Shown: in pieces, positions 1 to 6,112 of the stretch | Position numbering within the stretch: position 1 is the first letter of the stretch | Layout of the letters: each line of letters opens with the position of its first letter | Source: Candidatus Chloroheliales bacterium | GTDB taxonomy: Bacteria; Chloroflexota; Chloroflexia; QHBQ01 | DNA length: 6,303 nucleotides | Direction: 5' to 3' | Assembly (NCBI GenBank): GCA_003243865.1 | Contig: QHBQ01000329.1 | Location: 1-6,303 of the forward strand | Notes under the pieces: generated by a model | Told to the model about the DNA's origin: nothing | The model's input: the letters and a program-made list of their open reading frames with translations, nothing else | Database searches by the model: none | Program-made: the position numbers and the translations under genes

Positions 1-2
1 CC

Positions 3-713
3 ATCGTTGGTACTCTGCTACAGGCGGCTATCCTCCCCTTCACCAGCCCTCAGCAGCTAGTCTACTCCAACGCTGGGGCAATGTCGTGGATGACCTCCAG
101 CGTGCTGATGAACACCAACACTGGCGGCGGACTGGGCAAGATGTTTGGCCGGATGGTCTCCGGCAGCAGCGCGTTCGTGGTTGACTATAGTGCGCCGCAA
201 GGGCCTGGCACCGTGGCCTTCACCGCCCGCTTCCCTGGCAAGATCGTGCCAATCCTGCTCGCGGCGGGACAGAGTATTATCATGCAGAAGCAGGCTTTCC
301 TGGTCGCTGAGAAGAGCGTCGAACTGAGCATCGCTTTCAACCAGAAGCTGGGCGCGGGCTTCTTCGGCGGTGAGGGCTTCATCCTGCAGCAGTTCACCGG
401 CCCCGGCCTCTGCTTCGCCGAGCTTGATGGCGAGATTGTCGAGTACACGCTCGCCTCTGGACAGGTGATGAGCATCAAGGCCGGTCACGTCGCTATGTTC
501 GAGCCGACCGTTAGCTTCAACATCCAGATGGTCAAGGGCTTCACCAATATCCTGTTCGGCGGCGAAGGCCTATTCCTCGCCACCCTGACCGGCCCTGGCA
601 AAATATGGCTGCAGACCATGCCGATGATGGAACTGGCCGAGCGCATCGCTCACTACCTGCCGCACACTGGCGGCGGTGGCGGCGAACCCGGCATCCGCCT
701 CAACTTCGGCTAA
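3..713 (+). CDS. AIM24 family protein (DUF124/TIGR00266-like), 5' end missing
   Basis: The reading frame is open from the first bases of the window to the TAA at 711-713, so the start lies upstream; the ATG at 81 is internal. Visible are 236 codons. The segment YSNAGAMSWM followed by TGGG is the N-terminal hallmark of the AIM24 family (compare 'AEAGAM' and 'TGGG' in bacterial members). Two copies of an FGGEG-F/L-x-L-x-x-x-TGPG unit occur, at about 360-407 and 555-599, as expected for this beta-rich fold, which resembles TRAP-like barrels. A Gly-rich tail (HTGGGGGEPG) ends the protein. No signal peptide or membrane helix is seen in the visible part. The yeast namesake is a mitochondrial inner-membrane organisation factor; the bacterial role is not established and I assign none. 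It is separated from the next gene by 130 bases and is probably not part of a tight operon with it. Family call is firm; function is unknown. Confidence 0.88.
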   Translation: MVGTLLQAAILPFTSPQQLVYSNAGAMSWMTSSVLMNTNTGGGLGKMFGRMVSGSSAFVVDYSAPQGPGTVAFTARFPGKIVPILLAAGQSIIMQKQAFLVAEKSVELSIAFNQKLGAGFFGGEGFILQQFTGPGLCFAELDGEIVEYTLASGQVMSIKAGHVAMFEPTVSFNIQMVKGFTNILFGGEGLFLATLTGPGKIWLQTMPMMELAERIAHYLPHTGGGGGEPGIRLNFG

Positions 714-843
714 TCTCACTCCCTATCATTATTATTAACCGCCAACGCGATCCCGGCAAAATCTTACTTTATCCGCCGGTGAGCAGCGGCAAATCATTCA
801 TCCATCATGCGCCTCGGCGCACGCAATATTAGGAGGTTCCCAA

Positions 844-1929
844 GTGAATATCGAGTTCGTCCTCCGCATCGTGGGAGCGGCGACACTTGGCGTGCTAGCC
901 TGGTTCTTTGCTGCCATCTATTACCCCGATAAGATACTCGGCAACTACCCGGTCGGCTACCCGCTGGCGCTCGCTGCTGCCATCGCTGGCTTGCTCGGCA
1001 CCCCTTACCTTACCACCCGCCCGTTCCGCTGGCTCATCACCCGTCTGCGCCAGCTTGCCACCGCCGATATTCTCGCCACTAGCCTCGGCCTGATCATCGG
1101 GCTGGTGGTCGGCGCGTTGCTGGCCGGACCGCTCTCCGTTTTGCCTGGCCTGATCGGGCGGATTGCCCCCACTGCCGTCAGCATCTTCTTCGCTTATATC
1201 TTCGCCTGGCTGATGGTGCAGCGCAAGCGTGACCTCAGCGACTTCTTTGGCCGGATTAGCCGCCCTTCGCTGATGCCTGCTGCCGCCAGCCCCGGCCTGA
1301 TTGGAGCCGAGGGATTGCAACCAGCCGCGCGTTACTTCCTGGTGGACACCAGCGCGGTCATTGATGGGCGCATCGCCGACATCAGCCTGACCGGATTCAT
1401 AGATGGCACTCTGCTCGTTCCCCGCTTCGTCCTCAACGAGCTTCAGCACATTGCCGATTCCGCCGATGCCCTGCGCCGCAATCGCGGGCGGCGCGGCCTG
1501 GAGATGCTCAACCGCCTGCAGAAAGATGCGATAGTGCCAATCCAGGTTACCGACATAGACGCTGAGGGCGTGGCCGAGGTGGACAGTAAGCTGATCAAGA
1601 TCGCCCGCCAGAACCGCTACCCGATCATCACCAACGATTACAACCTCAACCGCGTCGCTGAGCTACAGGGCGTCAAGGTGCTAAACATCAACGAGCTTGC
1701 CAATGCCATCAAGCCGATCGTGCTACCCGGCGAAACGATGGATGTTCACCTCGTCTCCGAGGGCAAGGAACTGGGCCAGGGCATCGGCTACCTCGACGAT
1801 GGCACGATGGTGGTGGTGGAGAACGGCAGGCGGTATCTCGGTCAGGATATTGAAGTGCTGGTCACCCGCGTGCTGCAAACCACCCAGGGCCGCATGATCT
1901 TTGCCCAGATGCCGGGCAACAATTCCTAA
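844..1929 (+). CDS. Membrane-anchored PIN/TRAM domain protein (YacL-like putative RNase)
   Basis: This 361-residue protein starts at GTG 844, seven bases after the Shine-Dalgarno AGGAGG at 831-836. The N-terminal third has four likely membrane helices (about residues 8-27, 40-57, 78-95 and 107-125), followed by a basic QRKRD segment and a linker. A PIN domain runs from about 163 to 290. It starts with FLVDTSAVIDGRI and carries the four acidic residues expected for metal-dependent nuclease chemistry: D168, E199, D247 and D265 (in ITNDYNLN). A TRAM domain, a small RNA-binding barrel, covers about 296-353 (GETMDVHL, GIGYLDDGTMVVVENG). This order matches the YacL family of Firmicutes and relatives in other phyla. 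From family knowledge it is probably a membrane-tethered ribonuclease, with the PIN and TRAM parts in the cytoplasm; its substrate is unknown. Unlike free PIN toxins it has no adjacent antitoxin gene. A small hairpin (808-821) lies just upstream of the ribosome binding site. Confidence 0.93.
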   Translation: MNIEFVLRIVGAATLGVLAWFFAAIYYPDKILGNYPVGYPLALAAAIAGLLGTPYLTTRPFRWLITRLRQLATADILATSLGLIIGLVVGALLAGPLSVLPGLIGRIAPTAVSIFFAYIFAWLMVQRKRDLSDFFGRISRPSLMPAAASPGLIGAEGLQPAARYFLVDTSAVIDGRIADISLTGFIDGTLLVPRFVLNELQHIADSADALRRNRGRRGLEMLNRLQKDAIVPIQVTDIDAEGVAEVDSKLIKIARQNRYPIITNDYNLNRVAELQGVKVLNINELANAIKPIVLPGETMDVHLVSEGKELGQGIGYLDDGTMVVVENGRRYLGQDIEVLVTRVLQTTQGRMIFAQMPGNNS

Positions 1930-1951
1930 AACGTTCAGCGTTCATCAGTGT

Positions 1952-2001
1952 CACCGCCCCCATCTCCGCCACAGAACGATAACGTGGAGATGGGGGCGGT
2001 G
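1952..2001 (+). terminator. Perfect 16-bp inverted repeat, probable terminator hairpin
   Basis: The left arm CACCGCCCCCATCTCC (1952-1967) is exactly complementary to 1986-2001. One G-T and one C-G pair can extend the stem inward, leaving a loop of about 14 bases. It begins 22 bases after the stop codon of the PIN/TRAM gene and precedes the sigma-factor operon, which is where a terminator would be expected. The stem is very stable (five consecutive G-C pairs in the middle), but the following bases (GCCTATCGGG) contain no T-tract, so it is not a textbook intrinsic terminator. It could act as a Rho-assisted terminator, a 3'-end mRNA stabiliser, or a member of a dispersed repeat family. Confidence 0.6.
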
Positions 2002-2087
2002 CCTATCGGGCGAGGAATGCTTTCAAGGGCATAAAGAATGAACATTTCAGCCATGATCTGCTACTAATGAGGTGATAGAACAATAAT

Positions 2088-2094
2088 GGAGGAG
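2088..2094 (+). promoter_or_regulatory. Ribosome binding site for the GTG start of the sigma factor
   Basis: GGAGGAG lies just before GTG 2099; counted from GGAGG (2088-2092) the spacer is six bases. A second strong site, GGAGGTGA at 2158-2165, sits upstream of the in-frame ATG 2177, but its spacer is 11 bases after the motif, which is long. The first site supports the longer protein; the second leaves the shorter form possible. Confidence 0.55.
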
Positions 2095-2098
2095 TACG

Positions 2099-2731
2099 GT
2101 GATTGGCAAGCTCTGGGCAGACTGCGCACACTTCGGGCCAAGCAGCATCGAGCAGACGGAGGTGAGTCCGCTAGCGATGGCTGACGAGTATGATGTGCAA
2201 CTATTGCGGCGGATGGCGGATGGCGACGAGGCCGCCCTCGACGACCTCTACGCCCGCCACGCTCCCGCCCTCTTTAGCTACCTGCTGACCCTGACCGATG
2301 ACCGCTTCGAGGCGGAAGAGGTGCTGCAGGATACGCTCGTCGTAGCCTGGCGCTCTGCCCGCCGCTTCGAGGGCCGCGCCAGAGTGAGGACATGGCTGCT
2401 CGCCATTGCTCATCGCCAGGAGCGTGACCGCCGCCGTCGCCACGCGATCACCATCGGCCCTGAAGCCGAGCTGGACCGCCTCACTGACGTGGCGCGGGGG
2501 CCGGAGGAACTGGCGCTGGCCCACGAGGAGGTCGTCGAGCTTGGCGCACTGGTCGCGCGGCTCAACCCCAGCCAGAGAACAATACTGGCGCTAGCCTTCG
2601 TCCACCAACTTTCCTACGCTGAGATTGCCGCCGTGCTTGATCTGCCAATCGGCACGGTGAAGAGCCGCCTCAACAATGCGAGGAACGCCTTGCAGTCGCT
2701 TCGTGATCAGCAGCAGGAGGTGCCTGAATGA
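2099..2731 (+). CDS. ECF-type sigma-70 family RNA polymerase sigma factor
   Basis: The longer form has 210 residues from GTG 2099; starting at ATG 2177 it has 184. Region 2 spans about residues 32-115: a DGDEAALDDLYARHAPALFSY helix, then AEEVLQDTLVVAWRSARRF (the core-binding and -10 recognition part) and RTWLLAIAHRQERDRRRR. Region 4 spans about 148-201, with the helix-turn-helix LSYAEIAAVLDLPIGTVKSR that contacts the -35 element. Regions 1 and 3 are absent, as is normal for the extracytoplasmic-function type. In this family, conserved homology usually begins near residue 27, so the first 26 residues may be untranslated or a poorly conserved extension. Its stop overlaps the start of the anti-sigma gene as ATGA (2728-2731), the classic sigma/anti-sigma coupling. 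It probably directs transcription of its own operon, which is inferred and not shown. The role call is firm; the exact start is not. Confidence 0.93.
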   Translation: MIGKLWADCAHFGPSSIEQTEVSPLAMADEYDVQLLRRMADGDEAALDDLYARHAPALFSYLLTLTDDRFEAEEVLQDTLVVAWRSARRFEGRARVRTWLLAIAHRQERDRRRRHAITIGPEAELDRLTDVARGPEELALAHEEVVELGALVARLNPSQRTILALAFVHQLSYAEIAAVLDLPIGTVKSRLNNARNALQSLRDQQQEVPE

Positions 2732-3597
2732 CGCTGTTTTTGGAACATAGTGAAGCTGCCGACCTGCTCGCAGCTTACGTGGCAGGTACGCTTACCGAGG
2801 CCGAGCGCAAGGTAGTGGCCGCGCACATCGGCGTCTGCCCTAGCTGTGAACAGAGCGTTGCGCAATGGGCGGCGGTACGAGATGCAGTACGGGTCGCCGC
2901 CCCAACTTCAGCCCCTCACCCGCAGGTTCTGGAGCGCATCCATAAACTGATTGCTCCCGCCTCTGCCAGCCTCCAGCTCGGCTTTGTCTGGCAGTTGCTG
3001 CTGGCGCAACTGCCACTGGTGCGGCGGCAGATTTGGGCCGCTTCCGCGCTGGTGATGGGTCTGGGCGTGGCGGTAGCGCTCACTTTCGAGCGCGGCTCAG
3101 GCACGGTGCTGGCTTTGCTTGCGCCTATTGTTGCCGCCGCTGGCATTGGCTTCATCTACGGCCCTGATAACGACCCTCCGCTGGAACTGGTGCTGGCAAC
3201 CCCGACCTCGCCCCGCCTTGTGCTGCTCACCCGTCTCAGCCTCGTGTTCGGCTACAATCTGCTCCTTGCCTTGCTGCTATCTGCACTGGTCACCGTTCTG
3301 GGTCAGGCACCCGCCGGGTTGCTGCAACTGGTCTGGCGCTGGCTCGGCCCGATGCTGCTGCTCTCCGCCATCAGCCTGGCGCTGTCGCTGCGCTTCGGTT
3401 CTGCCCCAGGCGTGGCGGCAGCCCTCAGCCTATGGGCGGTGAGTGTGGGGCTGTTGAATCAAATTGATCAGCCGAACGTCCCCGCTGCCCAGGCGCTCAC
3501 CTTGCTCGGTTCGACTAACCTTCTCACCCTGCTGCTGGCGATGGTTATCGGCACGGCGGTGGTCATCTGGTTGCCGCACCAGGAGTGCCTGGCATGA
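2728..3597 (+). CDS. Zinc-finger (zf-HC2) anti-sigma factor with a six-helix, ABC-2 permease-like membrane domain
   Basis: The 289-residue protein starts at ATG 2728, overlapping the sigma stop by four bases; AGGAGG (2715-2720) precedes it by seven bases. Residues 1-55 form an anti-sigma zinc-binding domain: a short helix (DLLAAYVAGTL), then H33-x3-C37-x2-C40, the standard ZAS/zf-HC2 ligand set. Family knowledge says this cytoplasmic part grips the sigma factor. After a linker (about 56-85) come about six hydrophobic segments: 102-120, 125-144, 170-192, 205-221, 227-243 and 263-282. Typical anti-sigma proteins have a single helix and an outer sensor domain; this one has almost no extracytoplasmic domain. 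The loop ELVLATPTSPRLVLLTR (153-169) resembles the early cytoplasmic loop of ABC-2 permeases and matches the same place in both following proteins. I infer a regulator whose sensor is permease-like. It could instead be a true transporter subunit. The anti-sigma domain call is strong; the permease kinship is moderate. Confidence 0.87.
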   Translation: MTLFLEHSEAADLLAAYVAGTLTEAERKVVAAHIGVCPSCEQSVAQWAAVRDAVRVAAPTSAPHPQVLERIHKLIAPASASLQLGFVWQLLLAQLPLVRRQIWAASALVMGLGVAVALTFERGSGTVLALLAPIVAAAGIGFIYGPDNDPPLELVLATPTSPRLVLLTRLSLVFGYNLLLALLLSALVTVLGQAPAGLLQLVWRWLGPMLLLSAISLALSLRFGSAPGVAAALSLWAVSVGLLNQIDQPNVPAAQALTLLGSTNLLTLLLAMVIGTAVVIWLPHQECLA

Positions 3598-4274
3598 ACC
3601 ACGAACTGTGGCGCTATGAACTGCGGCGCATTGGCTGGCTGGCGCTGGTCGGCCCGCCGCTGGCGCTAATGGGGATTGGCCTGCTCGCCCTCGTCGCTAA
3701 CCAACTCGGTCATGCCGACCAAGTGGCCCGCATTCTCACCACCAGCCTCGATGTGCTGCCGTTGGTCGGTGGGGTGGCCGCAGCCACGGCGGTGAGTGCT
3801 GATGAGGCGCTCGAGTTGCAATTGAGCCTGCCGACCACCTTTCGCACCACGATCATACGCAGGCTGGCTCTGAGCCTGGGTTGGACAGGCCTGCTTGCGT
3901 TCGCTTCCACTCTGGCCTTGAGCGTGAACGGCAGCCTACGAGGGGCGAACTCGCTGCTTGGCGACCAGTTGACCTGGCTTGCCCCGCTGCTGTGGCTGGT
4001 GGGAGTAGCTACCGCTCTCAGCCTCGGCTTGCGGGCGGCAGTAGTCGGCAGCGGCCTGATTGCGGTGCTGTGGGTAGTCGAGCAGGTGCTGAAGGATTTG
4101 TTCGCCGCCATCCCTTGGCTCGAACCGCTCTGGCTGTTCGAGCGCTGGCAGCCGCAGCAAGCGATGCAGTGGGGCTTCAACCGCTTCGTGCTGCTTGCTT
4201 CGGCTGCTGCGCTGCTGGGGCTGGCCTATTGGTTGCTTGGTCGTCCTGAGCGGCTACTCAAAGGAGATAATTGA
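3594..4274 (+). CDS. ABC-2-like membrane protein (putative permease subunit A)
   Basis: The chosen start is ATG 3594, which overlaps the anti-sigma stop as ATGA and follows AGGAG (3581-3585) by eight bases; a GTG at 3585 is in frame but lies inside that ribosome binding site. The 226-residue product is very hydrophobic, with about six helices (13-35, 52-68, 90-111, 128-146, 148-166, 197-215) and a basic cytoplasmic-looking N-terminus (WRYELRR). The loop DEALELQLSLPTT (70-82) followed by RRLALSLG is the conserved early loop of ABC-2 permeases, where large families read E-L-L-L-x-x-P-x-S. No large outer domain is present. With the neighbouring permease and the ATPase it probably forms an export channel; the substrate cannot be inferred. 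The gene ends one base into the next start. Sequence divergence from well-known permeases leaves the call resting on topology, motif and context. Confidence 0.72.
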   Translation: MNHELWRYELRRIGWLALVGPPLALMGIGLLALVANQLGHADQVARILTTSLDVLPLVGGVAAATAVSADEALELQLSLPTTFRTTIIRRLALSLGWTGLLAFASTLALSVNGSLRGANSLLGDQLTWLAPLLWLVGVATALSLGLRAAVVGSGLIAVLWVVEQVLKDLFAAIPWLEPLWLFERWQPQQAMQWGFNRFVLLASAAALLGLAYWLLGRPERLLKGDN

Positions 4275-5047
4275 TGACCTCCACTCTAAACTGCTTCGCG
4301 GGCGCGTTGCGCTACGAGTTTCGTATGCAACTACGCCGCCCCGCCGTCTGGACCCTGATCCTGGTGGTGGGCGTGCTGCTGGGTATCCTCTACTTGCTCC
4401 CTGACCCGACCGACCCGGCCTATGTCACGGTGGCGGAGCGAACCCAACTTTTCAACGGCTTCCTGCCGATTGCTTACGGCATCTTGCTGGCTGACCGGCT
4501 AGCGCGCGAGCGCCGCTTGCACACCGATGAGCTACTCGCCAGCCTGCCAGCGAGCGTTGACTCACGGCTGTGGGGCAAGTATCTGGGCGCAGTTGCCGCT
4601 ACAGCTATCCCTGCCGCGCTTGTCTACCTGATGGAGATTTCCTTCATCGCCATTACGCGCCTCGACGCCTCGCTGCTACCGCTGGAAGTTCCTGCCTTCG
4701 CGGCGATCGTCTTGCCCACCTTGCTCTTCGTCGGCGCCTTCTCAATCGTCTGCACCGCGGTCCTCCCACCGCCCTTGTACTCGATTCTGTTCATCGGCTA
4801 CTGGTTCTGGGGCAACGAGGTCACCCCTCAGCAGATACCCACCCTCAACTGCTCACTGCTCACCCCCAACGGCCTCTACGCCAGGGTTGGCATCCTGGGT
4901 GGCGACATGACCCCCACCTGCCGCAACAGCATTGCCCATATTAGCGTGGCCCAGGCATGGGCGAGCATTGGCTTGCTGCTCGGCCTAGCAACGCTGGCAA
5001 TGGCCATCGGCCAGTTTTACCTGAACTGGCGGGCCGCCCGCCGCTGA
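4274..5047 (+). CDS. ABC-2-type transporter permease (subunit B)
   Basis: The start is ATG 4274, which shares its A with the previous TGA stop (TGATG). AAGGAG at 4261-4266 precedes it by seven bases, better placed than for the in-frame TTG 4271. The 257-residue protein opens with a basic amphipathic stretch (LRYEFRMQLRRPAVW) typical of ABC-2 permeases, then helices at about 24-42, 59-74, 103-128, 140-163, 168-180 (weak) and 228-250. Between helices 2 and 3 lies LARERRLHTDELLASLPAS (76-94), the conserved E-R ... E-L-L-x-S-x-P-x-S loop that contacts the ATPase. A longer loop (about 181-227) is predicted to be outside the membrane and contains C193 and C216, which might form a disulfide. It is likely the partner of subunit A in the exporter powered by the downstream ATPase. 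Substrate unknown. Confidence 0.82.
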   Translation: MTSTLNCFAGALRYEFRMQLRRPAVWTLILVVGVLLGILYLLPDPTDPAYVTVAERTQLFNGFLPIAYGILLADRLARERRLHTDELLASLPASVDSRLWGKYLGAVAATAIPAALVYLMEISFIAITRLDASLLPLEVPAFAAIVLPTLLFVGAFSIVCTAVLPPPLYSILFIGYWFWGNEVTPQQIPTLNCSLLTPNGLYARVGILGGDMTPTCRNSIAHISVAQAWASIGLLLGLATLAMAIGQFYLNWRAARR

Positions 5048-5054
5048 TCGGCGA

Positions 5055-5061
5055 TAAGGAG
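5055..5061 (+). promoter_or_regulatory. Ribosome binding site fixing the start of the ABC ATPase
   Basis: TAAGGAG stands six bases before ATG 5068. This decides against the upstream in-frame ATG at 4957, which would overlap the permease gene by about 90 bases and add 37 residues without family resemblance. Confidence 0.75.
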
Positions 5062-5067
5062 ATCGAG

Positions 5068-5958
5068 ATGAACATCGAAATACGCAACCTGACCAAGACC
5101 TTCGACGCAGGGGTGCTTGCGCTCAAAGGTGTCAATCTTACTATCCCCACCGGGATGTACGGGCTACTCGGCCCCAATGGGGCGGGCAAGACCACCCTGA
5201 TGCGTATCCTGGTGGGCATCATGCGACCAAGCAGCGGGCAGTTGCGGGTTGGCCCCTACGACCTCGCCACCAGCGCGGGGCGGCTGGCGGTCAAGCGTAT
5301 CCTCGGCTATCTGCCCCAGGAACTGGGTCTCTATCCCGACCTCAGCGCCGCCGAGTTTCTCGATTATGTGGGTATCCTCAAAGGCCTGGATGATCGCCAG
5401 AAGCGGCGAATGCGGGTCAGCGAACTGCTAACCACCGTCGGCCTCGCTGATGTCGCTGGCCGCAAGCTGAAAGGCTTCTCCGGCGGGATGCAACGGCGGG
5501 TTGGTATCGCCCAGGCCCTGCTCAACGACCCGCAGTTGCTCATCGTAGACGAGCCGACCGCTGGCCTGGATCCCGAGGAGCGGATTCGCTTCCGCAATCT
5601 GCTGGTCAGTCTGGCGGGCGACCGCAGCGTGCTGCTCTCCACCCATATCGTCGAGGATGTCGCCCAGACCTCGTTGCGTCTGGCGGTGCTAGCCGCAGGC
5701 GAGGTGGTCTTCGAGGGCGAAACCGCGCAGTTGCTCACCGCTGCTCGCGGGCAGGTCTGGACCATGGACACTACCGGGCCAGTGCCAACTGGTGACCTGA
5801 CAGTGGTCTCCGCGTTCAATACCGGCGCAGGGATGCACTATCGGATCGTCTCCAGTGTACGGCCCGGCGCTGATGCTGAACCCACCGAACCCAGTTTGGA
5901 GGATGGCTACGTGGCGCTGATGCGCGCGCGCACAGTGTCGTTGCTCACTGCTGCCTGA
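5068..5958 (+). CDS. ABC transporter ATP-binding protein
   Basis: From ATG 5068 the product has 296 residues. It begins MNIEIRNLTKTF, with F12 at the adenine-stacking position. All nucleotide-binding motifs are intact: Walker A GPNGAGKTT (35-43), Q-loop Q84 in LGYLPQELG, signature FSGGMQRR (137-144), Walker B LLIVDEP with catalytic E162, D-loop around GLDP (166-169) and switch H193 (STH). The order and the YLPQ/LYPDLSAAEFLDY segment are those of ATPases that energise ABC-2 exporters. Residues from about 205 onward form a C-terminal extension ending in EPSLEDGYVALM, the usual tail motif of this subfamily ('P-S-L-E-D-x-Y'). The gene lies 20 bases after permease B, as last member of the sigma/anti-sigma operon. 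It presumably works as a dimer on the cytoplasmic face with the two permeases, and perhaps with the permease-like anti-sigma protein. The substrate is not deducible. Confidence 0.95.
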   Translation: MNIEIRNLTKTFDAGVLALKGVNLTIPTGMYGLLGPNGAGKTTLMRILVGIMRPSSGQLRVGPYDLATSAGRLAVKRILGYLPQELGLYPDLSAAEFLDYVGILKGLDDRQKRRMRVSELLTTVGLADVAGRKLKGFSGGMQRRVGIAQALLNDPQLLIVDEPTAGLDPEERIRFRNLLVSLAGDRSVLLSTHIVEDVAQTSLRLAVLAAGEVVFEGETAQLLTAARGQVWTMDTTGPVPTGDLTVVSAFNTGAGMHYRIVSSVRPGADAEPTEPSLEDGYVALMRARTVSLLTAA

Positions 5959-6015
5959 CCTTTGATTGGGAACTGGCTGGATGATACTGGCGAAAACCCA
6001 CCTTACTTGCTCTCC

Positions 6016-6039
6016 TCTAATGGTTAGAACTTGGTTAGA
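6016..6039. promoter_or_regulatory. Operator-like repeat: inverted TCTAA/TTAGA plus an 11-bp-spaced direct repeat
   Basis: TCTAA-TGG-TTAGA (6016-6028) is a 5-bp dyad. TGGTTAGA at 6021-6028 recurs exactly at 6032-6039, an 11-bp period, so the half-sites lie on the same face of the helix. It sits in the 154-base gap between the ABC operon and hflX. The layout suits a dimeric or tandem-binding regulator, but the repeats are short and could be chance. Confidence 0.3.
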
Positions 6040-6064
6040 TACATCTTCAGAAAGTGGCGTAATG

Positions 6065-6085
6065 CCAACCATTGTTGGTACAATG
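6065..6085. promoter_or_regulatory. Overlapping dyads and weak -10-like box upstream of hflX
   Basis: Two inverted repeats overlap: CCAAC-CATT-GTTGG (6065-6078) and CATTGT-TGGT-ACAATG (6070-6085). The second covers TACAAT (6079-6084), one base from the TATAAT consensus, which would give a transcript start near 6091 and a leader of about 20 bases. No good -35 box is seen at the right distance, so a repressor site over a promoter is an inference. Confidence 0.33.
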
Positions 6086-6098
6086 CAGTATATACACT

Positions 6099-6105
6099 AA
6101 AGGAG
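6099..6105 (+). promoter_or_regulatory. Ribosome binding site pointing to an ATT start of hflX
   Basis: AAAGGAG is followed after seven bases by ATT 6113, in frame with the HflX-like sequence. No ATG, GTG or TTG lies at a usable distance in that frame. The frame is closed just upstream by TAA 6098-6100. Confidence 0.5.
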
Positions 6106-6112
6106 CAAACAT

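Noticed and set aside
57..488. Long open frame on the - strand opposite the AIM24 gene
   Set aside because: It is a shadow of GC-rich coding sequence; the + strand protein has clear family motifs and the antisense product has none.
895..1449. 184-codon open frame on the - strand opposite the PIN/TRAM gene
   Set aside because: Low-complexity Gly/Ala/Glu/Gln-rich translation with no recognisable domain, entirely inside a well-supported gene.
844..1929. PIN domain as toxin of a toxin-antitoxin pair
   Set aside because: The protein has membrane helices and a TRAM domain, and no small antitoxin gene is adjacent; this is the YacL-like architecture.
1932..1944. Direct repeat CGTTCA after the PIN/TRAM stop codon
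   Set aside because: Two six-base copies only; easily chance, with no promoter context.
3710..4180. 156-codon open frame on the - strand opposite permease A
   Set aside because: Composition (Ser/Thr/Arg/Pro-rich) is that of an antisense shadow of a Leu/Ala-rich membrane protein, and it has no ribosome binding site support.
4957..5067. Upstream ATG extending the ABC ATPase by 37 residues
   Set aside because: It would overlap permease B heavily; TAAGGAG before ATG 5068 and the family-typical MNIEIRNLTK start settle the choice.
5364..5819. 151-codon open frame on the - strand opposite the ABC ATPase
   Set aside because: It covers the signature and Walker B codons of a firm gene and shows no domain of its own.
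6089..6096. TATATACA as a -10 box for hflX
   Set aside because: A start of transcription from it would fall in the ribosome binding site at 6099-6105, and no -35 box fits.
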